Source: Actinomadura spongiicola (GTDB lineage: Bacteria > Actinomycetota > Actinomycetes > Streptosporangiales > Streptosporangiaceae). Taken from it: a stretch of 64,000 nucleotides of DNA. The notes under the pieces are model-generated. The model searched no databases, was not told where the DNA came from, and saw only the letters and a program-made list of their open reading frames with translations. The stretch is taken from positions 124,001 to 188,000 of the forward strand of contig NZ_QVNQ01000001.1 in NCBI RefSeq assembly GCF_003432485.1, in the 5' to 3' direction. Position numbers and translations under genes: made by a program. The stretch's first letter is position 1; each line of letters opens with the position of its first letter. Shown piece after piece: positions 43,621 to 50,699 of the stretch.

Positions 43621-43791
43621 GGGTTCGTTGGTGGGCGCGCTCGCCGGGGAGGCGGCATGGTGGCGACGGTGGCCACGCGGGGGCCGGACGGCCCGGCGCG
43701 CTGCGGACGGCGGCGCGAGCACGCGACACGCCGCAGCGGTTTCTACGCAAATCTACGGCCTCAGCTATATCGCCTCATAGAGTCCGACAGC

Positions 43792-44985
43792 GTGGACCCC
43801 GTGCGCAATCCCTATGCCCCGGGCGCCGGGCAGCGCCCTCCGGAGCTGGCCGGTCGCGACCGTGAGCTCAAGCAGTTCGAGGTGGTCCTCGAACGGGTGG
43901 CCCGGGGGCGCCCCGAGCGCAGCATGATCGTCACCGGGCTGCGTGGGGTGGGCAAGACCGTGCTGCTCAACGCGTTCCGGTCGATGGCCATCCAAAGGCT
44001 GTGGGGCACCGGGAAGATCGAGGCCCGTCCCGACCAGTCGATCCGGCGGCCGGTCGCCTCGGCGCTGCACCGGGCCGTCCGGGAGCTCGCGCCCCGGCAC
44101 CGGGCGCCCGACCGCATCGAAGACTTCCTGGGCGTGCTCAAGGCCTTCGCGCAGTCGGGTCCGGAACCGTCCGGCAAGGAGAAGGCGCGGGCGCACCGGT
44201 GGCAGCCCGGCATCGACGTGCCCGCCTCCCGGGGACGTGCCGACTCCGGAGATCTGGAGATCGACCTCACCGAGCTGTTCGTGGACGCCGCGTCCGTGGC
44301 CACCGACGTCGGCGTCGGGATCGCCCTGTTCGTCGACGAGATGCAGGACATCCCCGCCGACGACGTGTCCGCGCTGTGCGCCGCCTGCCATGAGCTGTCG
44401 CAGGTCGGCGGGCCGCTGATCGTGGTCGGTGCCGGGCTTCCGCATCTGCCGGCCGTACTGTCGGCGAGCAAGTCCTACTCCGAGCGGCTGTTCCGCTACG
44501 CCCGCATCGACCGCCTCGACCGCGAGTCCGCCGACCACGCCCTGCTGGCCCCCGCCGAGCGGGAGGAGGTCACGTTCACCAAGGACGCCCTCGACGCGCT
44601 GTACGGCGCGGCCGACGGCTATCCGTACTTCGTCCAGGCCTATGCCAAGGTCGTCTGGGACGTCGCGCCCGACACCCCGATCACCGCCGACGACATCAAG
44701 GTCGCCGCGCCGGAGGCGGAGAGCGAACTCGCGGTCGGCTTCTTCGGCAGCCGCTACGAACGCGCCACCCCCGCCGAGCGCGACTACATGCGCGCCATGG
44801 CCATGCTCGGCGACGATCCGGTGCCGACCGCGTCCGTCGCGGACGAGCTCGGCCGCAAACCGTCCAGCCTGTCGCCCGCCCGCGACGGCCTCATCAAGAA
44901 GGGACTCATCTACAGCGCCGAACGCGGCATGGTCGCGTTCACCGTCCCGCACTTCGGCAAGTTCCTCCGCTCCCAGCCCGCCTGA
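43792..44985 (+). CDS. AAA-family ATP-binding protein with C-terminal winged helix
   Basis: A 397-residue cytoplasmic ATPase. After PVRNPYAPGAGQRPPELAGRDREL comes the Walker A motif TGLRGVGKTVLL, a Walker B stretch VGIALFVDEMQDIP, sensor-type VVGAGLPHLP and a RDSADH-like arginine region. The C-terminus (MAMLGDDPVPTASVADELGRKPSSLSPARDGLIKKGLIY) is a winged helix, as in Orc1/Cdc6-like and STAND-like ATPases. The frame is open from ATG 43657, which has GGGGAGG upstream, but codons 43741-43790 are full of rare A/T-rich choices, so I favour GTG 43792 (GTG 43801 also possible). A LexA box lies upstream and a strong hairpin downstream. Confidence 0.78.
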   Translation: MDPVRNPYAPGAGQRPPELAGRDRELKQFEVVLERVARGRPERSMIVTGLRGVGKTVLLNAFRSMAIQRLWGTGKIEARPDQSIRRPVASALHRAVRELAPRHRAPDRIEDFLGVLKAFAQSGPEPSGKEKARAHRWQPGIDVPASRGRADSGDLEIDLTELFVDAASVATDVGVGIALFVDEMQDIPADDVSALCAACHELSQVGGPLIVVGAGLPHLPAVLSASKSYSERLFRYARIDRLDRESADHALLAPAEREEVTFTKDALDALYGAADGYPYFVQAYAKVVWDVAPDTPITADDIKVAAPEAESELAVGFFGSRYERATPAERDYMRAMAMLGDDPVPTASVADELGRKPSSLSPARDGLIKKGLIYSAERGMVAFTVPHFGKFLRSQPA

Positions 44986-45002
44986 ACCCTTCGGCTTCAT
45001 AG

Positions 45003-45030
45003 CGATCTCTAGCACGAAGGCTAGAGATCG
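45003..45030 (+). terminator. stem-loop after the ATPase gene
   Basis: CGATCTCTAGC and GCTAGAGATCG form a perfect 11-bp stem with loop ACGAAG, 17 bp after the ATPase stop. It is AT-richer than other terminators in the window and begins a low-GC patch. Confidence 0.65.
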
Positions 45031-45200
45031 GTAGAGCGCCGCATGGATTCGTGTCGTCCGCTAAATCTTCGGCTCTCTAGCTTCAGTCGTAGAAAGCCGT
45101 AGATTCTTCTCGCCTTCCCTCTGGTTCTTTCTATGCTTCTCTACGATTTTCTCTAGAGGGATGTAGACAGGTGAAGGGGTGAGGCAGGAGAGGCACGGAG
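45031..45200. other. low-GC patch rich in CTCTAG/CTAGAG-type words
   Basis: About 170 bp of near 50 percent GC in a genome near 70 percent. It contains many related short words (CTCTAG, CTAGAG, GTAGA, CTCTAC) on both strands, including a palindrome CTCTAGAG near 45161. No ORF is convincing. It lies between the ATPase gene and a small acidic-protein gene. Confidence 0.5.
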
Positions 45201-45276
45201 TCGCCTGGGTATGGCACCCCCCGTAGGAGCGCGCCCGTCCGCAGGGCGCGAAACCGAAATCGGGGGAACGGAAGAC

Positions 45277-45516
45277 ATGAACGACGATCGGTTCCGTCAC
45301 CAGGATCCGGACCGCGACCACTCCCAAGACGACCTGTCCACCTCCATGGGCGGCTACGACGAAGCCGACATCCAGCAGGACCCGGGCGCACCGGAACAGG
45401 AGTATTACGGCCAGTACGACTACCCGTCCGACATGGGCGGGGGCGGCCGCCCGGAAGACGAGTTCGCAGGCCCCGAGAGCGACCTGCCGGAGGACGACAC
45501 CGAACGCGGCCGGTGA
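45277..45516 (+). CDS. small acidic disordered protein
   Basis: A 79-residue protein very rich in D, E, G, Q and Y with no hydrophobic core, so likely disordered. Composition resembles short DNA-mimic or linker-type proteins, but no family is recognised. ATG 45277 follows GGGGGAACGGAAGAC. It ends before a 22-bp perfect inverted repeat. Codon use is typical of the genome, which supports real coding. Confidence 0.55.
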   Translation: MNDDRFRHQDPDRDHSQDDLSTSMGGYDEADIQQDPGAPEQEYYGQYDYPSDMGGGGRPEDEFAGPESDLPEDDTERGR

Positions 45517-45528
45517 CGGCATCTCATC

Positions 45529-45574
45529 GTTCTCTAACCCTTTCTTGGACGTGTCCAAGAAAGGGTTAGAGAAC
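45529..45574. terminator. 22-bp perfect inverted repeat, bidirectional terminator
   Basis: Arms 45529-45550 and 45553-45574 are exactly complementary over 22 bp with a 2-bp centre; the left arm begins GTTCTCTAACCC and ends TCTTGGAC. It lies between convergent genes, and the stop codon of the MauE-like gene (45566-45568) is inside the right arm. It is the longest perfect hairpin in the window and is only moderately GC-rich. Confidence 0.85.
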
Positions 45575-46405
45575 GGCAGAGAGGTCCTTCGTGTCCGCCG
45601 TGAGGGCCGCCCGGACGGTCCGGTCGCGTTCGGCGGTCGACACGGCGAACACGACCTCCATGTCCCGCCCGTCCCTACGGGCCGGGAACACCACGAAACG
45701 CCAGCAGCCCTCCCGCCACACGTCCAGCGGAACCGCGCTCACGATCACGTTCTCGTGCTCCGCCCACGCGGCGCTGCCGCGCAGCGTCGCGTACGTCTCC
45801 TCGATCGGGCTGCGCCGCCGCTCGCACGGCGTCGACGCGCGCCCCGGGCAGCGCGGCAGCGAACTCCTTTCCAGCAGCGCGGGCAGTTCGGGGGACAGCG
45901 CCGCGAACAGTGCCAACTCCACCGCGAACACCAGCCACACCTGCGCCTGCACGTCCCGCAGCACGTCCAACCCCGCCAGCGGCGCGCCGAGCGCGGCGAC
46001 CGCCGCCGCGGTGAACAGCATCGCCCGCAGGACGCTCCGCCGCTCGACCCTCCTGGCGGACAGGCCGCCGAAGCAGCCGCAGCCGGCGTCGGGACGGTGA
46101 ACCCGCAGCTCACCGACCAGCCAGGTGGCGGCGGCGAACGCCACCGTCGTCGCCAGCCGCACTGACAGATGCGACGTCATCAGCAGCGCCAGCCCGAGGA
46201 CCCCCTCGCCGAGCCCGAGCCCGACCGCCATCCGGCGGCTGCCGCGAAGCGCCGTCAGCCGGGCGAGCCCCGCCGGCACCGGCACACCGTGGACACGGTG
46301 GGACGTGTTCGCCACCGGCTCCCGCACCGCCAGTTTCGCCAGGCACGCGGCGAGCAGCACCGAAGCCAGCAGCAGCACCTGCGTGTTCTGGAACGCCGTC
46401 ACCAT
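45566..46405 (-). CDS. MauE/DoxX-family redox-associated membrane protein
   Basis: A 279-residue protein. Four hydrophobic helices lie in the first 190 residues, with the family's cysteine motif in HRPDAGCGCFGGLS after helix 3; helix 1 reads VLLLASVLLAACLAKLA. MauE-like proteins help form disulfides in partner proteins. A soluble C-terminal part (about 195-279) contains ETYATLRGSAAWAEHENVIVSAVPLDVW. Its start (ATG 46405) overlaps the end of the upstream Cys-rich barrel gene by 7 bp, so the two are translationally coupled and probably work together. Its stop lies inside the 22-bp inverted repeat. Confidence 0.8.
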   Translation of the reverse strand: MVTAFQNTQVLLLASVLLAACLAKLAVREPVANTSHRVHGVPVPAGLARLTALRGSRRMAVGLGLGEGVLGLALLMTSHLSVRLATTVAFAAATWLVGELRVHRPDAGCGCFGGLSARRVERRSVLRAMLFTAAAVAALGAPLAGLDVLRDVQAQVWLVFAVELALFAALSPELPALLERSSLPRCPGRASTPCERRRSPIEETYATLRGSAAWAEHENVIVSAVPLDVWREGCWRFVVFPARRDGRDMEVVFAVSTAERDRTVRAALTADTKDLSAVL

Positions 46406-47487
46406 GACGCCGCCCCCTTCGAGGCTCCGGAGAGAGCGCACTGCTCCCCCACGACGGGACGGTCCCCCGAGTTCTCCGGAAGGGGGCGGACGGCGGCGGT
46501 GAAGCACCCGGACACCAGGTCGCCGCCGAGCCGCGCGAACGCGGCGGGCGTCAACTCCACGATCCGCCCGCGCGGCGACGCGTCGCACTCCACGCACCGG
46601 TCGCAGTAGCGGGCCGCGACACAACCGCATTCGACGACCGGCACCCGCGCGCCGCGCCCGTCGCACTCGTTGTGGACGGTGATCTCGCTGCCCAGCGACA
46701 GGAACGGGAAGGCGACGCAGCCGGACGGGGCGTTCCCGCATCCCCCGGCGTCCCCCTCGGCATCGACCGCCGGGTAAGCCGCCCCGTCCGCCACGTCCCC
46801 CGCGTCCCCCCGGTCATCGAGCCCGCCGAACCAGGTCGCCGTCCCGCGCAGCACGGCGGGCACGGGGGCGCTGTGCTCCGGCGCGGCGAGATCGTCCGCC
46901 CGGTGACCCGGCTGGGACGTGCCCGGAAGCACCGCCCGCGGACCGTCCGGTGACCGCACGCAGATCACGTCGATCAGGTAACCGGGTTCCAGCCGCGGAT
47001 GCCGGACCAGCACCCGTTCGAGTGACCGCGGCGGGATCTCCACCCGGGTCCGGCCCCGGTGCGGGCCCATGTCCACGTCCACGGCGCCCTTCCCGCACGC
47101 CAGGATCGTGCCGGTGACCCGGGCGATGTCGACCCATATCCGGTCGGCGGCGCGGGCACCGCCCGGGACGCGGGCGGCCGTCCACCCGTCATCGGCGGTG
47201 CCGGGCCCGGCGTCCCGCGGCCGGACGACCACTCGGCGGCCCGGCCGGAGCAGGGCGGTGCCTCCGCGACCGCCATGCCAGACCGTCGTGGCCTCGCTGA
47301 TCGCGAGGCGCGCCTCCCCGCCGGCCGTGCCCACCACCAGCAGGTGCGGGCTCGCGTCCAGGACGAGGCCGGTCACCACGTCCAGCGGTCGCCGCGCCCG
47401 CTCCGGTCGGTCGTCGCCCGGGGGTGTGCCGAGGACGGCCGCCCGGCGTCGGCGACGGCTGGCACCACGGGGTGGGGGTGGGGGCAT
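46399..47487 (-). CDS. Cys-rich protein with C-terminal double-psi beta-barrel-like domain
   Basis: About 362 residues. The N-terminal 35 residues are proline/arginine-rich without a signal peptide. A beta-rich middle domain (about 36-205, VVTGLVLDASPHLLVVGTAGG onward) is followed by about 125 residues with GTATWFGG, the cysteine clusters GGCGNAPSGC, HNECDGRGARVPVVECGC and RYCDRCVECD, and ELTPAAFARLGGDL, which is the RlpA/expansin-like double-psi barrel pattern. The upstream GTG 47523 opens the frame, but ATG 47487 has GGAG seven bases before it. It is coupled to the MauE-like gene, fitting a disulfide-rich substrate. Confidence 0.65.
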   Translation of the reverse strand: MPPPPPRGASRRRRRAAVLGTPPGDDRPERARRPLDVVTGLVLDASPHLLVVGTAGGEARLAISEATTVWHGGRGGTALLRPGRRVVVRPRDAGPGTADDGWTAARVPGGARAADRIWVDIARVTGTILACGKGAVDVDMGPHRGRTRVEIPPRSLERVLVRHPRLEPGYLIDVICVRSPDGPRAVLPGTSQPGHRADDLAAPEHSAPVPAVLRGTATWFGGLDDRGDAGDVADGAAYPAVDAEGDAGGCGNAPSGCVAFPFLSLGSEITVHNECDGRGARVPVVECGCVAARYCDRCVECDASPRGRIVELTPAAFARLGGDLVSGCFTAAVRPLPENSGDRPVVGEQCALSGASKGAASW

Positions 47488-47518
47488 CACGGGGCTCCGG
47501 CGTCCATCATCACTCTGG

Positions 47519-47565
47519 CTCACTGCTGTGAGAACAGTGAGTCAAGAGTCACGCGCGGTGACTCT
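47519..47565. promoter_or_regulatory. two inverted repeats in the divergent sigE-family promoter region
   Basis: CTCACTG (47519-47525) with CAGTGAG (47535-47541), and AGAGTCAC (47545-47552) with GTGACTCT (47558-47565). They lie between the Cys-rich barrel gene and the sigma factor gene in an AT-richer stretch. Further on, TTGACC (47643-47648) and TATGCC (47666-47671), 17 bp apart, could be the -35 and -10 of the sigma gene. Confidence 0.4.
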
Positions 47566-47748
47566 CGCTGTCGACGGATTTGTCGCGATTAGTCAGCGAG
47601 TGGAGGACGTTCGATCTACCTGGGAGAAAGATTATTCTCCGGTTGACCCGGATATGTATTTTTCGTATGCCCGAAATTACGATCTCCATGCGATCGTCGT
47701 CGTACGGGGAGTCGGCGGCGGCTCCGCAACCCCTGGTCCGGTGGTGAG

Positions 47749-48240
47749 GTGAACGGGACGCGGCACGAGGAGTTCCGCGCGTACGTGGCGGAACGCGGGA
47801 CCGTGCTGCTCCGCGCCGCGACCCAGCTCACCAGCGACCGCGGCGAGGCCGAGGACCTCCTCCAGGCGGCCCTCGCCAAGACCTACCTCGCCTGGGACCG
47901 CATCGAGGACCCGTCCGCCGTCGACGGATACGTCCGCCGCGCCATGGTCAACACACAGATCTCCTGGTGGCGCCGCCGCAAACTCGACGTGTACCCGACC
48001 GACCGGCTGCCCGACCGTCCCGTGGACGACGACCACGCCGGCCGCAGCGAGATGCGCGACGTGCTGAGCCGCGCGCTCCGCCGCCTCCCGGAACGGCAAC
48101 GCATCGCCGTCATGCTCCGCTACTACGAGGACATGTCGGAACGGGAGATCGCCGAGACCCTCGGCGTCAGCGTCGGAACGGTCAAGTCCACCGTGTCCCG
48201 CGGCATGACCAGACTTCGCGAGCTCATGACCGCGTCCTGA
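47749..48240 (+). CDS. SigE-family ECF RNA polymerase sigma factor
   Basis: A 163-residue sigma-70 family protein. Region 2 (about 8-75) has EEFRAYVAERGTVLLRAATQLT, EAEDLLQAALAKTYLAWDRI and YVRRAMVNTQISWWRRRK; region 4 (about 108-158) has LPERQRIAVMLRYYEDMSEREIAETLGVSVGTVKSTVSRGMTRL. This is the actinomycete SigE family (SACE_1801-like group), often without an adjacent anti-sigma, as here. Start GTG 47749. Target promoters unknown; inverted repeats and an HxlR gene are neighbours. Confidence 0.92.
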   Translation: MNGTRHEEFRAYVAERGTVLLRAATQLTSDRGEAEDLLQAALAKTYLAWDRIEDPSAVDGYVRRAMVNTQISWWRRRKLDVYPTDRLPDRPVDDDHAGRSEMRDVLSRALRRLPERQRIAVMLRYYEDMSEREIAETLGVSVGTVKSTVSRGMTRLRELMTAS

Positions 48241-48280
48241 CCAGTGCGTTGTGTGACGAAACCTGGGTAGGGTCGAGAGA

Positions 48281-48730
48281 ATGGCACTACCCCGCACCTA
48301 CGACTCACAGCACTGTTCGCTCGCGCGCTCGCTGGAGATCGTCGGCGACCGGTGGACGATGCTGGTGATCCGCAGCGCCTTCCAGGGCGTGCGGCGCTTC
48401 GACGACTTCCAGGACGCGCTCGGCGTGGCGCGGAACGTCCTGACCGACCGGCTCAACCGGCTCTGCGACGAGGGCGTCCTGCGCCGCGTCCCGTATCAGC
48501 GGCGGCCGGAGCGGCACGAGTACCGGCTGACCCGCAAGGGCGTCGAACTGTGGCCCGCGATGATGACGCTGATGATGTGGGGCGACCGGCACTACGCCCC
48601 CGACGGACCACCCCTGATCATCGGCCACCACGGCTGTGCCGGCGTCCTGACCCCGCGCTTCACCTGCGACGTCTGTGGCGCGTTCCTCGGACCGGGCGAC
48701 GTGGAACCGCGCCCCGGCCCGAGCGCCTGA
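48281..48730 (+). CDS. HxlR-family transcriptional regulator
   Basis: A 149-residue regulator. The HxlR winged helix (about 10-100) reads CSLARSLEIVGDRWTMLVIRSAFQGVRRFDDFQDALGVARNVLTDRLNRLCDEGVL. A cysteine at position 12 is at the site used by redox-sensing relatives. The C-terminus adds a FTCDVCGAFLGPGDVE zinc-knuckle-like CxxC. Downstream, two GTTG-N7-CAAC palindromes flank the start of a GNAT gene and are candidate operators for it. Confidence 0.9.
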   Translation: MALPRTYDSQHCSLARSLEIVGDRWTMLVIRSAFQGVRRFDDFQDALGVARNVLTDRLNRLCDEGVLRRVPYQRRPERHEYRLTRKGVELWPAMMTLMMWGDRHYAPDGPPLIIGHHGCAGVLTPRFTCDVCGAFLGPGDVEPRPGPSA

Positions 48731-48740
48731 CCGAAACCTC

Positions 48741-48789
48741 GTTGCTTCACGCAACCTCCTGCGGTCCAATGAGTTGTATGAAACAACTC
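48741..48789. promoter_or_regulatory. two GTTG-N7-CAAC palindromes at the GNAT gene start
   Basis: GTTGCTTCACGCAAC (48741-48755) and GTTGTATGAAACAAC (48773-48787, extended to GAGTTGT/ACAACTC at 48771-48789). Centres are 32 bp apart, three helical turns. The second covers the GNAT start codon, so a bound repressor would block translation initiation region and promoter clearance. The HxlR protein encoded just upstream is the obvious candidate. Confidence 0.5.
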
Positions 48790-49269
48790 ACCGTGCCGCC
48801 GGACGTGCGGATCCGGCCGTACGGCATCGCCGACCGTCCCCGCGTCCTGCGGATGTCGGACCGGCTGTCCTCCGACAGCCTCTACACCCGCTTCTCCTCC
48901 GGCACCCCCCGTCTCCCCCGCCACTACCTCGCCCTTCTCGACGGCCTCGACCACTGGGACCGCGACGCCCTGGTGGCGCTGGACGCCGACGAGATCGTCG
49001 CGATCGCCGAGTACGTCCGCCACCGGAAGCGCCCCCGCCGCGCGGACATCGCCGTCCTCGTCACCGACCCGTGGCAGCGTCTCGGCATCGGCACCGTCCT
49101 CGTCGCCTACCTCGCCGAACTCGCCGCACGGCGCGGCATCGTCGAGTTCGACGCGGACGTCGTCCCCACCAACACCGGCGCCGTCCGGCTCATCCGGCGC
49201 GGCTGGCCCGCCGCGCGCTCCACCCGCGAAGGCGGTCTCACGCACTTCCACCTCCCCCTACCCGGGTGA
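48778..49269 (+). CDS. GNAT-family N-acetyltransferase
   Basis: A 163-residue acetyltransferase: VRIRPYGIADRPRVLRMSDRLSSDSLYTRFSS at the start, ALVALDADEIVAIAEYVRH (beta 4) and the acetyl-CoA loop VTDPWQRLGIGTVLVAYLAELAARRG, then FDADVVPTNTGAVRLIRRGW. The layout resembles single-domain lysine acetyltransferases of actinomycetes (Pat-like), without a cyclic-nucleotide domain. The start codon is inside a palindrome that is probably a repressor site. It follows HxlR and precedes the DUF3151 gene. Confidence 0.85.
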   Translation: MKQLTVPPDVRIRPYGIADRPRVLRMSDRLSSDSLYTRFSSGTPRLPRHYLALLDGLDHWDRDALVALDADEIVAIAEYVRHRKRPRRADIAVLVTDPWQRLGIGTVLVAYLAELAARRGIVEFDADVVPTNTGAVRLIRRGWPAARSTREGGLTHFHLPLPG

Positions 49270-49325
49270 ACGCGCCGCCCGGCCCGGTTGAACCGATCAC
49301 GCCGGGCCTGCTTACGATGACCCGC

Positions 49326-49739
49326 ATGACCCAGAACCTGCTCGGCGGCCTGCCTCCGACCGAACTCCCGGACCACCCCGGGGCCCGCAAGGCCCTGGAG
49401 GGCGGCCTCGACCCGTTCGAGGTCGCCGCGCGCCACCCCGACTACCCGGCCGCCTGGGCCGAACTGGCCGACCGCGCCTTCGCGACCGGCAGCGTCATCG
49501 ACTCGTACGCGTTCGCCCGCACCGGCTACCACCGCGGCCTCGACCAACTCCGCCGCGCCGGCTGGCGGGGGCAGGGACCCGTCCCGTGGGAGCACGAGCC
49601 CAACCGCGGCTTCCTCCGCGCCTTGCACGCCCTGGGCCGGGCCGCCGCCGCCATCGGCGAGGACGACGAGGCCGAACGCTGCAGAACCTTCCTCCGCGAC
49701 AGCAGCCCGACCGCCGCCGACACCCTCAACGCGTCCTGA
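49326..49739 (+). CDS. DUF3151 family protein
   Basis: A 137-residue protein of the conserved actinomycete DUF3151 family: MTQNLLGGLPPTELPDHP, AARHPDYPAAWAELADRAF, SYAFARTGYHRGLDQLRRAGWRGQGPVPWEHEPNRGFLRALHAL. Function unknown, but the family is nearly universal in the phylum. The frame is open further up; ATG 49317 is the first M of a double start, and ATG 49326 matches family starts. Followed by a long repeat-filled spacer before purA. Confidence 0.9.
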   Translation: MTQNLLGGLPPTELPDHPGARKALEGGLDPFEVAARHPDYPAAWAELADRAFATGSVIDSYAFARTGYHRGLDQLRRAGWRGQGPVPWEHEPNRGFLRALHALGRAAAAIGEDDEAERCRTFLRDSSPTAADTLNAS

Positions 49740-50699
49740 GACACGAGTCGCCAGGACGCCGGTGCCGATCACCGAAGAATCATTCTTCGCGCCGACAGCC
49801 CGACCGCGCCGAGGTCATAGCCGCGTCCCGAGGCGCGCCGTCCCGTGAGGAGGTCGGCGCGGATGGTGCAAGCGGCGAGACCGAGAGCTGCAGAGGCCTC
49901 CTCCGCGCTGCAATGCGACCGCCGACGTTGGCTGCGTCCTGAGGCGCATCGACGCGTGAGGGGCACGGCGCGGGTGGGTGCAGGCGGCGAGCTGAGCCCT
50001 GCAAGGGCTTGCGCCGCGATGCGGCGCGAGCGACCGAACGTCTTTAGGCGCGCCGTCCTGTAAGGAGAGGACCGGCGCGAATGGACGGGCGGCGAGACCG
50101 AGCGCTGTTCTCGCAGGCTCGAAACCTGTCCGGCAAGGTGACCGACCTCGGTTCGTTGTGGGGTCCCTGTGCGCACTGAGGTCGTCCAATGCCTTGGTGA
50201 TGGGCTCCCTAGGCAAGGGGGCGCGGGTCTGGCGCCCACGACGTCGTGGACCGCGCTGCGGTGCCCGATCGCTGGCATCGCTTTGGCTTCCTGCGCGATC
50301 TGGTTGTCGCTTCGCTCGTGTAGACCCGGTCGGCAGGGGCTGCCCCGCGTCGCAACGCGACCGCCAACGTTCTGGCCGCGTCCTGAGGCACATCGTCCCG
50401 TAAGGAACGGCACGGCGCGGGTGGATGCAGGCGGCAAGGCTGGGCGCTGCAGGGGCTTGCTCCGCGATGCGGCGCGAGCGGCCGACGGTCTTGGGCGCGT
50501 CGGCCCGTAAGGGGTCTCGGTGCGAGGACGACGGGGCCGCTAATGGACGGACCACTTTCGTGGTGCTCGAACCCGGCGTGACCGGCGGGGGAGTCGGCGT
50601 CCGGTTTCTTTGCCGCCCAGGTCCGGGTACGCTTTGATCGCAAGAGGCCCCTTCGCGCTTGCGGCGACCGGGGCCTTCGTCGTGGGAAGGAAATGTGGC
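49740..50699. repeat. 960-bp repeat-filled spacer upstream of purA
   Basis: No real gene. It holds degenerate tandem copies of a roughly 110-bp unit in two blocks: units begin near 49826, 49936 and 50046, then near 50380 and 50489, each with CGTCC(T/C)GAGGCGC-like start, (C/G)GCGCGG, GCGGCGAG or GCGGCAAG and CGATGCGGCGCGAGCG parts. Between the blocks, about 50240-50350, is a worn copy of the 195-bp dispersed element in the orientation of copy B (GGTGCCCGATCGCTGGCATCGC, CTGCGCGATCTGGTTGTCGC). The purA promoter and leader must lie in the last part; GGAAGGAAATG precedes purA. Confidence 0.75.

Noticed and set aside
43657..43791. N-terminal extension of the AAA ATPase from ATG 43657, which has a good ribosome binding site
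   Set aside because: Codons just before 43792 are rare A/T-rich ones and the extension has no family match; kept as an alternative start only.
45061..45558. 165-aa minus-strand ORF across the low-GC island
   Set aside because: Antisense to the small acidic-protein gene; codon bias wrong and no family.
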